NCBI RefSeq assembly: GCF_009711225.1
Contig: NZ_WMIE01000005.1
Span: forward strand, 62,001-126,000
Source of the DNA: Paracoccus aestuariivivens
GTDB taxonomy: Bacteria > Pseudomonadota > Alphaproteobacteria > Rhodobacterales > Rhodobacteraceae
Direction of reading: 5' to 3'
DNA length: 64,000 nt
The notes under the pieces are model-generated. The model was not told the DNA's origin. It saw nothing but the letters and a program-made list of their open reading frames with translations, and did no database searches. Each line of letters begins with the position of its first letter. The stretch's first letter is position 1. The translations under genes and the position numbers were made by a program. Shown here piece by piece: positions 1 through 9,200 of this stretch.

Positions 1-708
1 GCGCATATTCGCATCGACGTCGCTACCCGGAGTTGCGGGCGATGTCTGCGAGCCCCCCAGAATCCACAGGAACCGGCGACCGTTCGGTGCGTGATAGGGT
101 TCGGATTCGAAGCGGACGCCCTGACGCCGGCCCTGCGGCGCAACGCGCACCCCCTTGACCGAGGCCGCATCGCAGGCAGGGAAGTTGATATTGTAGAACA
201 GACGGAAATCGGCGTCCGAGGTCCAGTCGCCGTGATCCAGCAACTGCCGGATCAGACGCGGGGCGTGTTTGCGCGCCGCCTCGAACGGATCGGCCAAAGT
301 CGCGGTATGCTGGCCCAGATATTGCGACAAGGCGATTGCTGGCAGACCCTGCAAGGCTGCCTCCATCGCGCCACCTATGGTGCCGGAATACATCACATTT
401 TCGCCGGAGTTATTGCCCCTGTTGACGCCCGACAGCACCAGATCGGGCGGATTATCCCGCATCACATCGCCAATTGCCGCCAACACGCAATCGGCGGGAG
501 ATCCCTCGGCGGCAAAGCGGCGCGGCCCCAGTTCGGCGATCAGGGTGGGGTGGACATAGCTGATGCAATGGCCGACGCCAGATTGCTCAAACGCGGGCGC
601 GACGGTCCAGACCTCGCCATCAGGACCGGCGATTTCGGCCGCAATTTCGGCCAAGGCGACCAGTCCCGGCGCGTTGATGCCATCATCATTGGTGATCAGG
701 ATCCGCAT
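1..708 (-). CDS. surE: 5'/3'-nucleotidase SurE (3' end cut by window edge)
   Basis: Survival protein SurE, a metal-dependent nucleoside 5'/3'-monophosphate phosphatase of the cytoplasm. The reverse strand opens with [15 protein letters not shown], the SurE N-terminus carrying the metal-binding Asp8-Asp9 pair, and later shows the family block SGVNRGNN. The frame stays open to base 1, giving about 236 residues; the family is usually 250-265, so only the last residues are missing. The ATG at 706-708 is the first start in the conserved frame. The gene next to it at 919 is divergent. Identification is secure; the downstream operon partner (often a protein-isoaspartate methyltransferase) is outside the window. 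Confidence 0.95.
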   Translation of the reverse strand, partial: MRILITNDDGINAPGLVALAEIAAEIAGPDGEVWTVAPAFEQSGVGHCISYVHPTLIAELGPRRFAAEGSPADCVLAAIGDVMRDNPPDLVLSGVNRGNNSGENVMYSGTIGGAMEAALQGLPAIALSQYLGQHTATLADPFEAARKHAPRLIRQLLDHGDWTSDADFRLFYNINFPACDAASVKGVRVAPQGRRQGVRFESEPYHAPNGRRFLWILGGSQTSPATPGSDVDANMR

Positions 709-918
709 TCCGCCCTCATTCCGTCTTCCCGTTTCCCTGTCGGGAGAGAGGCCGCGCGCGTACGAACCACCAAGGCTCCGGTCCGCGATCACATCCCCGT
801 CAGAAACATGCTTAAACGCGCCACACATCTGCGACAACCCGCAGTAGATGCAACCGCAGCGTTTGACGTCAGAGCGTGGCAAGGGCAGGATAAAATCGGG
901 CAGAACGCCGGGCAGAAA

Positions 919-1842
919 ATGCAGATCTATCTTCCAATTGCCGAGGTGGTGGTCAACGCCTTCACCCTCGTCGGACTTGGCGGCATCGTCGGTCTTATGT
1001 CGGGCCTGTTCGGCGTCGGCGGCGGCTTTCTGATCACGCCGCTGCTGTTCTTTATCGGCATCCCGCCCGCCATTGCCGTGGCCACGGGCGCGAACCAGGT
1101 CGTGGCCTCGTCCTTTTCCGGCGTACTGGCGCATGTGAAGCGCAAGACCGTCGATTTCCGCATGGGCTGGGTGTTGCTGGCAGGCGGACTTGTCGGCTCG
1201 TCCTGTGGCGTCATCCTGTTCAACATGCTGTCGCGATTGGGTCAAGTCGATCTGGTGGTCCAGCTTTGCTACGTTCTGTTTTTGGGTCTGATCGGTGCCA
1301 TGATGCTGCAGGAAAGCCTGCGCGCGCTGCACCGTGCCAAGCGCAGCGGTCCCGTCAAACCGATGCGACGCAACCAGCACGGCTGGGTGCATCGCTGGCC
1401 GCTCAAGGTCAAATTCCGTGCCTCGGGGCTTTATATCAGCGCGATCCCTGTTCTGATGGTCGGCTGCGCGGTCGGCGTTCTGGGCGCGATCATGGGGGTC
1501 GGCGGCGGCTTCATCATGGTTCCCGCGATGATCTATCTGCTGGGTATGCCGACCAAGGTCGTGATCGGGACGTCCCTGTTCCAGATCACCTTTCTCTCGG
1601 CCTATACGACGCTGATGCATGCGATCTTCTCGAACACCGTCGATATCATGCTGGCCGTACTGCTGATTGTCGGAGGCGTCATCGGCGCCCAGATCGGGAC
1701 CAGTTTCGGCGCCAGATTACGGGCCGAACAGCTGCGCATTCTGTTGGCGCTTCTGGTGCTGTCGGTCTGCGGCAGGCTTGCGCTGGACCTGTTCCTGAAG
1801 CCCGACGATCTGTTCTCGCTGACACCCGGAGTAATCGGATGA
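919..1842 (+). CDS. TSUP (TauE/SafE) family sulfite/organosulfonate exporter-like permease
   Basis: Integral inner-membrane permease of 307 residues, the usual TSUP length. Two homologous halves are visible, each with a glycine-rich helix: [15 protein letters not shown] near residue 30 and [16 protein letters not shown] near residue 195, followed by helices rich in Leu, Val and Ile. Family members export sulfite, sulfoacetate or similar anions, or import small organics; the substrate cannot be read from sequence. The ATG at 919 starts the conserved protein; the frame is open far upstream, but that part is low-complexity and antisense to surE. No strong Shine-Dalgarno precedes the ATG. The stop overlaps the start of the TIGR02186 gene (ATGA), so the two are translationally coupled. 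Confidence 0.88.
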   Translation: MQIYLPIAEVVVNAFTLVGLGGIVGLMSGLFGVGGGFLITPLLFFIGIPPAIAVATGANQVVASSFSGVLAHVKRKTVDFRMGWVLLAGGLVGSSCGVILFNMLSRLGQVDLVVQLCYVLFLGLIGAMMLQESLRALHRAKRSGPVKPMRRNQHGWVHRWPLKVKFRASGLYISAIPVLMVGCAVGVLGAIMGVGGGFIMVPAMIYLLGMPTKVVIGTSLFQITFLSAYTTLMHAIFSNTVDIMLAVLLIVGGVIGAQIGTSFGARLRAEQLRILLALLVLSVCGRLALDLFLKPDDLFSLTPGVIG

Positions 1843-2627
1843 TGTTGCGGGCAATCCTTGTGCTGCTCGCCTGCGCCTTGCCGGTCTCGGCGCAAGAAGC
1901 CACGGCTCCGGCCGCAGCCGAGCAAATCGTGGCCGATCTGTCGCGGGACGATGTGGATATCACCACGAGTTTCGACGGATCGGACATCATCATCTACGGC
2001 GCGATCAAACGCGAGCAACCCATCCCGCAAGACGCCCCCTTGGACGTGATCGTGACGGTCGAAGGACCGGCGCGCGCCGTCACCGTGCGGCACAAGGAAC
2101 GCAGGTTGGGTATCTGGGTCAATACAGGAAAGGTCAGCGTCGCCTCGGCTCCGAATTTCTATGTCGTTGCGACGACCCGCCCGCTGGCTAAGATCCTTTA
2201 TCAGGACGAGGACTACCGCTTTCGCATCTCGGTCCCCTTGGCGATCCGCGCCTTTTCGGGCGCAGCCGAGGTCGATGACGTCGTGCCTTATACCGAGGCC
2301 CTGGTCCGCCTGCGCGAAGCCAACGACCTGTACCGGCTGGATGACGGGGCCGTCACGCTGGCCGAACAGACCTTGTTCCGCGCCGATGTCCGCCTGCCCG
2401 CGAACCTGATCGAGGGACTATATGCCACGCGTATTTTCCTGCTGCGCGATGGCCGCGTGATCGACACCTTCCGCGCCCCGATCGAAGTCCGCAAAGTCGG
2501 ACTCGAGCGTTGGCTGTACCGTCTCGCGCTGGAAAAGCCGTTTCTTTACGGCATTATGTCCTTGGCCCTTGCGATTGCGGCGGGTTGGGGGGCGTCGGCG
2601 GCCTTCCGGCAATTGCAAAGGCGCTAA
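1839..2627 (+). CDS. TIGR02186 family membrane-anchored periplasmic protein
   Basis: A 262-residue protein with an N-terminal signal peptide ([19 protein letters not shown]), a periplasmic beta-rich body with repeated FDGSDIIIYGA and VTVEGPARAV-type strands, and a single C-terminal membrane helix (about residues 235-255, FLYGIMSLALAIAAGWGA) followed by a basic tail. This is the architecture of the uncharacterised alphaproteobacterial TIGR02186 family. It starts inside the stop of the TSUP permease by a 4-base overlap, implying coupled synthesis and probably a joint role at the membrane; that role is inference. Its stop overlaps the stop of the convergent acyltransferase by two bases. Confidence 0.85.
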   Translation: MMLRAILVLLACALPVSAQEATAPAAAEQIVADLSRDDVDITTSFDGSDIIIYGAIKREQPIPQDAPLDVIVTVEGPARAVTVRHKERRLGIWVNTGKVSVASAPNFYVVATTRPLAKILYQDEDYRFRISVPLAIRAFSGAAEVDDVVPYTEALVRLREANDLYRLDDGAVTLAEQTLFRADVRLPANLIEGLYATRIFLLRDGRVIDTFRAPIEVRKVGLERWLYRLALEKPFLYGIMSLALAIAAGWGASAAFRQLQRR

Positions 2628-3766
2628 AGGCTACGCTCACCACGGCGGAACGGGCCCAGTTCGGTCAGGAACGCCATTTCCTGACTGATCGCCAACCGCT
2701 CGCGTTGCAGGTAATTGTCGATCGCGTCGTGAAAGCCCTCATCGGCCAGCCAATGCAGCGAATGGGTCTGACTGGGCAAATAGCCTCGCGCCAGTTTGTG
2801 TTCGCCCTGCGCCCCTGCCTCGACCCGAGACAGCCCGTGCTCGATCGCCCAGTCGATGGCGCGGTGGTAGCACAGTTCGAAATGCAGGAAGGGATGATCC
2901 TCGATGCAGCCCCAATAGCGGCCATAGATCGCGTCCGGCCCCAGCAGGTTCAGTGCGCCAGCGACCGGACGACCAGCACGCTCGGCCAAAACCAGCATGC
3001 ATTGTTCGCGCATCGTGTCGTGCAGGCGGTCAAAGAAGGCCCGCGTCAGATAGGGGCTGCCCCATTTCCGGCTTCCGGTGTCCTGATAGAACCGCCAGAA
3101 TGCATCCCAATGCTGCGGCAGGATCTCGTCACCGCGCAGACTGCGGATGGTGCCGCCAAACGCCTGCGCGCGTTCGCGTTCCTTGCGGATGGCCTTGCGC
3201 TTGCGCGAGGAAAGGTCGGCCAGAAAATCCTCGAAGCTGGAATAGTCGCGGTTCTGCCAATGGAACTGTTCGGTCGCGCGGGTCAGGTAACCGACCTTTT
3301 CGCCCAACTCGGCCTCGGCTTCGGTGCAGAACGTGACGTGGACGCCCGACAGCCCCGATTGCTTTGCGACCTGCGCCATGGCTTGCAGCAATGCGCCCCG
3401 AACCGCCGGATTATCCGAGATCAGTCGCGGTCCGGTCACCGGCGTAAATGGCACCGCGCATTGCAGCTTGGGATAATATTGCCCGCCCGCCCGCTCGAAG
3501 GCCTGTGCCCATGCGTGGTCGAAAATATACTCGCCCTGACTGTGGGTCTTGACATAGCAGGGCGCAACGCCCGCCACCTGACCATCAAGGCGGGCGATCA
3601 GGTGGCTTGGATGCCAGCCCGTCCCCTCTCCGACCGAGCCGGAATCCTCGAGCGCGGCCAGAAAACCATGCGTGGTAAACGGATTTTGCGCCGCGCCGCA
3701 GCCGTCCCAAAGGGCCGCGTCGATACCGGAAATGGCAGGCAGGACGGAGACACTAAGTTCGCTCAT
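2624..3766 (-). CDS. GNAT-fold N-acyltransferase of the COG3146 / peptidogalycan family
   Basis: Cytoplasmic protein of 380 residues matching the COG3146 (DUF482) GNAT family by sequence pattern: NPFTTHGFLAALEDSGSVG at the N-terminus, a basic helix (SSRKRKAIRKERERA) near residue 190, the RKWGSPYLTRAFFD block, and HFELCYHRAIDWAIEHGL-SRVEAGAQGEHKLARGY towards the C-terminus. The enzymatic substrate is not established; relatives were proposed to act in cell-wall or peptide conjugation. It reads alone, convergent with TIGR02186 (stops overlap) and 31 bases downstream of the SDR stop, so it may sit at the end of the leftward GDPD-SDR unit. Confidence 0.82.
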   Translation of the reverse strand: MSELSVSVLPAISGIDAALWDGCGAAQNPFTTHGFLAALEDSGSVGEGTGWHPSHLIARLDGQVAGVAPCYVKTHSQGEYIFDHAWAQAFERAGGQYYPKLQCAVPFTPVTGPRLISDNPAVRGALLQAMAQVAKQSGLSGVHVTFCTEAEAELGEKVGYLTRATEQFHWQNRDYSSFEDFLADLSSRKRKAIRKERERAQAFGGTIRSLRGDEILPQHWDAFWRFYQDTGSRKWGSPYLTRAFFDRLHDTMREQCMLVLAERAGRPVAGALNLLGPDAIYGRYWGCIEDHPFLHFELCYHRAIDWAIEHGLSRVEAGAQGEHKLARGYLPSQTHSLHWLADEGFHDAIDNYLQRERLAISQEMAFLTELGPFRRGERSL

Positions 3767-3797
3767 GGTCCGACGATAGCGGCGCGGCGGGGTTTTG

Positions 3798-4550
3798 TCA
3801 GCGCCCGCCCGTCACTTCCAGATTTGTGCCAGTGACATAGCTCGCCTGCTCGTCCGCCAGCCAAAGGATCGCCTCGGCCACCTCTTTTGCGCTGCCGGTC
3901 CGCCCCATAGGCACGGTCGAAGCCAGTCGGGCCGCGCGTCCCGGATCGCCGCCCGAGGCGTGGATTTCGGTGTCGATCAACCCGGGCCTGACCGCGTTGA
4001 CGCGGATATTGTACCGCGCAAGTTCCTTTGCCAGACCGATATTCAGGCTGTCGATAGCGCCTTTGCTGGCCGCATAATCGACATATTCACCCGGCCCGCC
4101 CAATTTTGCCGCAGCAGAACTAAGCAGCACAATCGACGCCGAGGGCTGGTCCATGCCGCGTTTCATTCGTCGTGCCGCCTCGCGCACGGTCAGAAGCGCG
4201 CCGATCACATTCACGTCGATCACCCTTTGCATACGCTCAAGCGACATCTGGGTGATGGGCATGGCCTGCGCCAGCATACCGGCATTGACTACAACGGAAT
4301 CGATGCCGCCGAATTCGGCCTCGGCCGCATCGAACAAAGCGGTGACATGTGCCTCATCTGCGACATCGCCCTGAACGCCAACGGCGCGACGACCCATCGT
4401 ACGGATCTGGGCCAACACTTCCTCGCCCGCAGTGGCATCGCTACGCCAGCTGATTGCGACGTCCCAGCCGCGTTCCGCCGCCAGCAGGGCGACCGCCCGA
4501 CCGATGCCGCGTGATCCTCCGGTGACGATGATTGATTTCGTGTCTTTCAT
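3798..4550 (-). CDS. SDR family NAD(P)-dependent oxidoreductase
   Basis: Classical short-chain dehydrogenase of 250 residues. Visible are the cofactor-binding TGGSRGIG at residues 11-18, the NAG motif (VVNAGMLAQ) near 88-96, the catalytic Ser in LLSSAAAKLGG and the YxxxK pair in VDYAASKGA, and the C-terminal VTGTNLEVTGGR strand usual for the glucose/ribitol-dehydrogenase-like subgroup. The substrate is unknown. The start overlaps the stop of the upstream glycerophosphodiesterase (ATGA), so it belongs to the leftward smc-YbjN-RidA-GDPD-SDR gene run. Annotation of fold and chemistry is firm; a physiological role is not offered. Confidence 0.88.
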   Translation of the reverse strand: MKDTKSIIVTGGSRGIGRAVALLAAERGWDVAISWRSDATAGEEVLAQIRTMGRRAVGVQGDVADEAHVTALFDAAEAEFGGIDSVVVNAGMLAQAMPITQMSLERMQRVIDVNVIGALLTVREAARRMKRGMDQPSASIVLLSSAAAKLGGPGEYVDYAASKGAIDSLNIGLAKELARYNIRVNAVRPGLIDTEIHASGGDPGRAARLASTVPMGRTGSAKEVAEAILWLADEQASYVTGTNLEVTGGR

Positions 4551-5302
4551 GCTTCCCCCGGCACATAGTTCTCGAATGTGATGTTATCCGCCACGCGCCG
4601 CGCCGCCGCCTCCTGATCGGGCGAGCGGATCGTCCATGTCAGGACCGGCACTCCTGCGGTCTTCAGCTCAGTGACGGCAGGATTGCCCAGATCCTTGCGA
4701 TCATGCGAGATGAAGCTGGCCCCGACGCGATCGAAATCCGCAATCGCCGCCAGATGTGCGCGGGTCGCGGCATCCAGCATGTCCCATTCATCCGCATCAT
4801 AGCCGCAGGTGGTCAGCCCGACCGTCACCTCGGGAGCCGCCTTGTGAAAATCCGCAATGCTGTGCGGATTGAAGGACATGACCGCCAAGGGGCCGACATA
4901 GCCCGCAACCAGTTCGGCGACCCGTCGGGACAGATCGCCAACATCATCCGAGGATTTCAGGCTTTGATCCTTGATCTCGATCAGCAGCGGCACCTGTCCC
5001 GCGACTTCGGTCAACAGATCGACAAGGGTCGGGATAGCCTGATCCGTGCCCATGATCCGCAGCATTGATAGGGCGTCCATGCCAAGGGCGCGAACCAGCC
5101 CCTCGACTCCGGTCAGACGTGGCAGATCGTCATCATGAAAGACGACCGGTGTACCATCACTTGTCGCCTGAATGTCGCATTCGATGCCGTATCCGGCTGC
5201 GATGGCGGCGCGAAAGGCCGCCATGCTGTTTTCCGGTATTCCAGCTGAATGCAGCCCCCGATGCGCAATCGGCAGCGTCAGAAAATCCGGATGGAGGGCC
5301 AT
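4547..5302 (-). CDS. Glycerophosphodiester phosphodiesterase (GDPD family)
   Basis: A 251-residue TIM-barrel phosphodiesterase that would hydrolyse glycerophosphodiesters to glycerol 3-phosphate and an alcohol. The catalytic signature is plain: AHRG with His14-Arg15, PENSMAAF, then ECDIQATSDG (metal-binding Glu and Asp) and the second His in VVFHDDDLPRLTG. No signal peptide is seen, so it is probably cytoplasmic, unlike GlpQ. A GTG lies one codon earlier, but the ATG at 5300-5302 overlaps the RidA stop as TGATG and is the natural start. Both ends overlap neighbours, indicating translational coupling with RidA and the SDR. Confidence 0.92.
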   Translation of the reverse strand: MALHPDFLTLPIAHRGLHSAGIPENSMAAFRAAIAAGYGIECDIQATSDGTPVVFHDDDLPRLTGVEGLVRALGMDALSMLRIMGTDQAIPTLVDLLTEVAGQVPLLIEIKDQSLKSSDDVGDLSRRVAELVAGYVGPLAVMSFNPHSIADFHKAAPEVTVGLTTCGYDADEWDMLDAATRAHLAAIADFDRVGASFISHDRKDLGNPAVTELKTAGVPVLTWTIRSPDQEAAARRVADNITFENYVPGEA

Positions 5303-5742
5303 CACTCGATCTCGAAGATCGCTTCGATTTCCACCGCAACCCCGCGCGGCAATGCCGGAGCAGAGACTGCGGCGCGGGCATGACGGCCCCTGTCGCCGAA
5401 CACCTCGACCATCAGGTTCGAGCAGCCGTTGATGACCTCGGGCTGGTCGGTAAATTCAGGCGTCGAGTTGACGAAACCGCCCAGCTTGACCACGCGCTTC
5501 ACACGGTCCAGCGATCCCAGCGCCGCATTGGCTTGCGCCAGCAGCGCCAGACCACAACCGCGCGCGGCCTCTGCCCCGGCCTCGACGGCCAGATCCGCCC
5601 CCAACTTGCCTTTCAGCGCACTGATTTGCCCCGAGACGAACAGCATATTGCCCGAAATGACAAAGGGAACATAATTCGCCGCGGGCGCGGGCGCCTCCGG
5701 CAGCGTGATCCCCAGTTCAGCGAGTTTCGTCTCGATGCTCAT
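5302..5742 (-). CDS. RidA family protein (enamine/imine deaminase-like)
   Basis: A 146-residue RidA/YjgF/UK114-type protein. RidA enzymes deaminate reactive 2-aminoacrylate-like enamines released by PLP enzymes. The sequence has the family pattern: VISGNMLFVSGQIS, GCGLALLAQANAALGSLDRVKRVVKLGGFVNSTPEF, and the C-terminal GRHARAAVSAPALPRGVAVEIEAIFE with the conserved Arg of the active site. MSIETKLAELGI at 5742 is the normal N-terminus of this subgroup; the frame is open upstream but non-homologous. It ends at TGATG shared with GDPD and lies 8 bases after the YbjN-type gene. Confidence 0.93.
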   Translation of the reverse strand: MSIETKLAELGITLPEAPAPAANYVPFVISGNMLFVSGQISALKGKLGADLAVEAGAEAARGCGLALLAQANAALGSLDRVKRVVKLGGFVNSTPEFTDQPEVINGCSNLMVEVFGDRGRHARAAVSAPALPRGVAVEIEAIFEIE

Positions 5743-5750
5743 GTTCTTAC

Positions 5751-6206
5751 CTACTCTGTGATAGAAGCGCGGAAGTCGCCAAGGACGGCACGCCACGTCT
5801 GAAACGCGTCCTCGAAATTCTCGCGCCCCAATCCGTCGCCTGCAAGACCGATATCCATCTCCAGATAAGGATTTCCCGATTCCGCCACGACAAGCTTGGC
5901 AAACGGGTTCTCGCGGTTCCATTCATTCGCATCCGCAGGAGTCATCGGCTGCGTCATCTGGAATCCGGTGACGAATTGCATCCGGCGACATTGCGGATGG
6001 CATTCGTAGAAGAACACGTTGAACAGCGTGTCGTCGATCTTGCTTTCCAGCATGGGCAGGCCCTCGACATCCTGCCCTTTTGTGACCGCTAGTCCCATCT
6101 CGGTCATGATTTTACTGATGATTTCGGGATCACCGGTGACTTGGGCCGCAAATAACGGAAGTGGCTGCAAGCAGGCAGCCATAAGGAAAGCGCAAAGCGC
6201 ACGCAT
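5751..6206 (-). CDS. YbjN-domain secreted protein
   Basis: A 151-residue protein with a signal peptide (MRALCAFLMAACLQPLPLFAAQ, cleavage after AA or AQ) followed by a YbjN/type III-chaperone-like domain: a helix DPEIISKIMTEMGLAVT, strands LPMLESKIDDTLFNVFFYEC, a Cys pair (YECHPQC) and the helical C-terminus NFEDAFQTWRAVLGDF. The function of exported YbjN proteins in Rhodobacterales is unknown. I place the start at the ATG 6204-6206 because it gives a clean signal sequence; an upstream in-frame ATG adds a polar stretch antisense to nothing conserved. It lies 52 bases after smc, in the same direction as the RidA-GDPD-SDR run. Confidence 0.8.
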   Translation of the reverse strand: MRALCAFLMAACLQPLPLFAAQVTGDPEIISKIMTEMGLAVTKGQDVEGLPMLESKIDDTLFNVFFYECHPQCRRMQFVTGFQMTQPMTPADANEWNRENPFAKLVVAESGNPYLEMDIGLAGDGLGRENFEDAFQTWRAVLGDFRASITE

Positions 6207-6258
6207 TTTGGTCTGAAACTCCGAAGGAGGAATGGCAGACGTATTAGCGTTTTGCCGT

Positions 6259-9200
6259 TCAGGCCACCAGAGCCTCCGCACGTTTCAGATCGACACTCAC
6301 CAACTGGCTAACGCCCTGTTCGACCATGGTCACGCCGAACAGGCGATCCATCCGCGCCATGGTCACGGCGTGGTGGGTGATGACCAGAAACCGCGTCTCG
6401 GTTCGGCGGGTCATCTCGTCCATGAGATCGCAAAAGCGCGTCACGTTCGCATCGTCCAAAGGTGCGTCAACCTCGTCCAGCACGCAAATCGGCGCAGGGT
6501 TCGCAAGGAATACGGCAAAGATCAGCGCCAGCGCCGTCAGGGTTTGCTCGCCACCGGACAGCAGGCTCAGCGTCGACAGCTTCTTTCCCGGAGGCTGGCA
6601 CATGATCTCGAGTCCGGCCTCAAGCGGGTCGTCCGATTCGACCAGAACCAACTTTGCCTCGCCACCGCCAAAGAGATGGGTGAACAGCGTCGTAAAGTTC
6701 TGGTTCACCGTGTCGAACGCAGCCAGCAGACGTTCGCGGCCTTCACGGTTCAGGCTGCCAATTCCCTGACGTAACTTTCGGATCGCCTCGGTCAGATCTT
6801 CCTTTTCACCGCTCAGACGGTCTCGTTCGGTCTCAAGCTCCTGCTTGTCGTCCTCGGCACGCAGATTGACGGCGCCAAGCGAATCGCGCTGCTGGCGCAG
6901 CCGCAGGATCTGATCCTCAAGCGCCGCCAAAGCGATTTCCTGCAACTCGCCCAAGGTTTCCAGCAACTGCTCGGGGGTGGTTTCCGCGTCCTCCTGAATC
7001 CGAGTGCGGGCTGCGACCTCTGCTTCGACGGCGGCTTCCGCACGGGCCTCGCGGGCGGCACGCGTTTCACGTGCAACAGAGGCGGTGCGTTCGGCATCGC
7101 GTTCGGTTTCGGCCGAAACGCGCAGGGTCTGGTCGGCAGCGGACAAGGCGGCGCGGGCGCGGGCAAGCCGCGCGGCGGCGCGGGCCTCGGATTCGGTCAA
7201 GGTTTCGCGACGCTCGGCCAAAACCTCGGGTTGGGCCTCGGCCGCTTCCAGTTCTTCGGCGGCATGATCGCGGCGCGAGGTCAATTCCCTGGAACGTGTA
7301 CCCGCCTGATCCAGACGCAAACGCCAACCCGACTCTTCGGTCGAGATTTCCTGCAAGCGTTTGGTGCGCGCCGTCGCCTCGCGTTTAAGTTCGTCCAGAC
7401 GGCTGCGGCGGGTCAGTGTGGCGATCCTTGCGGCTTCGACTGCCGTGCGGGCATGTTCCAGCGCAGCCACGATACTGCCCCGATCCGGCAGTTCGGCGAT
7501 TGTGCGATCAGCCTCGGCCAGACGCGAACGGGCATCGCCTGCATCGGCGCGATGGCGCGAAAGCTCGGCGCGAGCAGATTCAGCGCGGCTTTGCGCCAAA
7601 GCCAGTTCGGATTCAGCACGCGTCACCGAACGGGAGGCATCCGACAGGCCACGCTCGGCTTCACGACGAGCGTCACGGGCGCGTTTTTCGGCTTCAGTCG
7701 AAGCGGCATGCCTGTCGCGTAGAGCCAAATGGGTGTTGATCGCAGCCGTAGCGCGCTCTTGCGCAGCTTCAGCCTGACCAGTCATCTCGGCAAGCTGGTT
7801 CACCTTTTGCAGATGCAGCGCCGCAGACGAGGACGCATCGCCCGCCATCACCCGCATCCCGTCCCAACGGAACAGATCGCCATCTTGGGTGACAAGGCGT
7901 TGGCCCGGCGTCAGTTCCGATTGCAGTCTTGCTCCCGTGGCCACATCCGCGACCAATCCGACTTGCGACAAGCGACGCTGCAATGCCTCGGGGCCTTCGA
8001 CCTGCGCGGCGATCGAGGTCACGCCCGACGGCAAGGGATGGGATGAACCATAGCCGGGCAGGATGTGCCAACCCGTACCATCCTTGGCCAATCCGGCGGC
8101 AAGATCGTCACCAAGCGCCGCACCGAAAGCCGCCTCATAGCCTTTGGTCACCTTGACCAGATCAAGAATGGACGCGCAGCCGGTCTCGCTGCGTTCGACC
8201 AGACGTTTCAGCGCCGCCATCTCGGCGTTCAGCGCCGACAACTCACCTTCGGCCTCGGCGCGGGTAGCGCGGGCGACAGCTTCCTCCGCCTCCAACGCGG
8301 CGCGGGCTTCTTCGGCAGCGGCCAGAGTTTCCTCGGCGGTTTCGACCCGTTCCCGCGCCTGATCCTGTACCGCCTCGGCAGCCTCGCGCGCGGCCTGAGC
8401 CACACCTCCGGCCTCGGCTGCGGTGGCGACGGCCGCCTCGGATACGGTCGCAGCTTGAGTGGCACGCTCCATCATCTTGCGCAGATCATGGGCCAACCGT
8501 TCGGCCGATTGATAGCGCGCCGCCAGTCGGGCGGATTCGTCGGTCAACTCGGCAAGTTTGCCTTCGACCTCGCGCAGGGCCTCGCCGGCTTCTTCAGCGA
8601 CACCTTCGGCGACCTCCAATTTCGCTTCGTGGCCCTGACCGGCTTTCTCCAGTTCGCGACGTTCCCATTCCAGACGCCCGATCACCTCGACAGCATCACG
8701 GTTCAGCGCGGATTCCCGTTCGATATCGCGATCAAGCTGTGAAATCCGCGCGAGCAAGGTTTTGATTGCCTGAGCCGCGCGGGCCTCGGCCTCGTCCAGC
8801 GCCTCGCGTTCGACGGTCGCGCGGGACAGGATCGCAGCGGCAACCTGTTCTTCCTCGCGCAAAGGCGGCAAATGCCTGTCAGCTTCCTCGCGGGCCAGAA
8901 TGGCGCGCTTGGCAGCGGCCTCGGCATCGGTGGCGGCACGGATCGCTTCGCGCAGGATTTCGGCGGTCTGTCCCTTGGCCAGATCGGCATCGGCCCAGCG
9001 GCGATATAGCAACTGCCCTTCGGCCCGCCGCAGAACGGTTCCGATTTCGCGGTATTTCGCCGCCGCGCGGGCCTGACGCGCAAGGCTTGCCGCTTGGGAC
9101 GAAAGCTGGTCAAGCGTGTCATCGACACGGGTCAGGTTCGCTTCGGCCGCGTTCAGCTTCAACTCGGCCTCATGCCGACGCTGATAAAGCCCCGAGATAC

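Noticed and set aside
863..896. TTGACG and TAAAAT as a promoter of the TSUP permease
   Set aside because: The spacing is 22 bases, too long for a normal sigma-70 promoter, and no other -35 fits TAAAAT.
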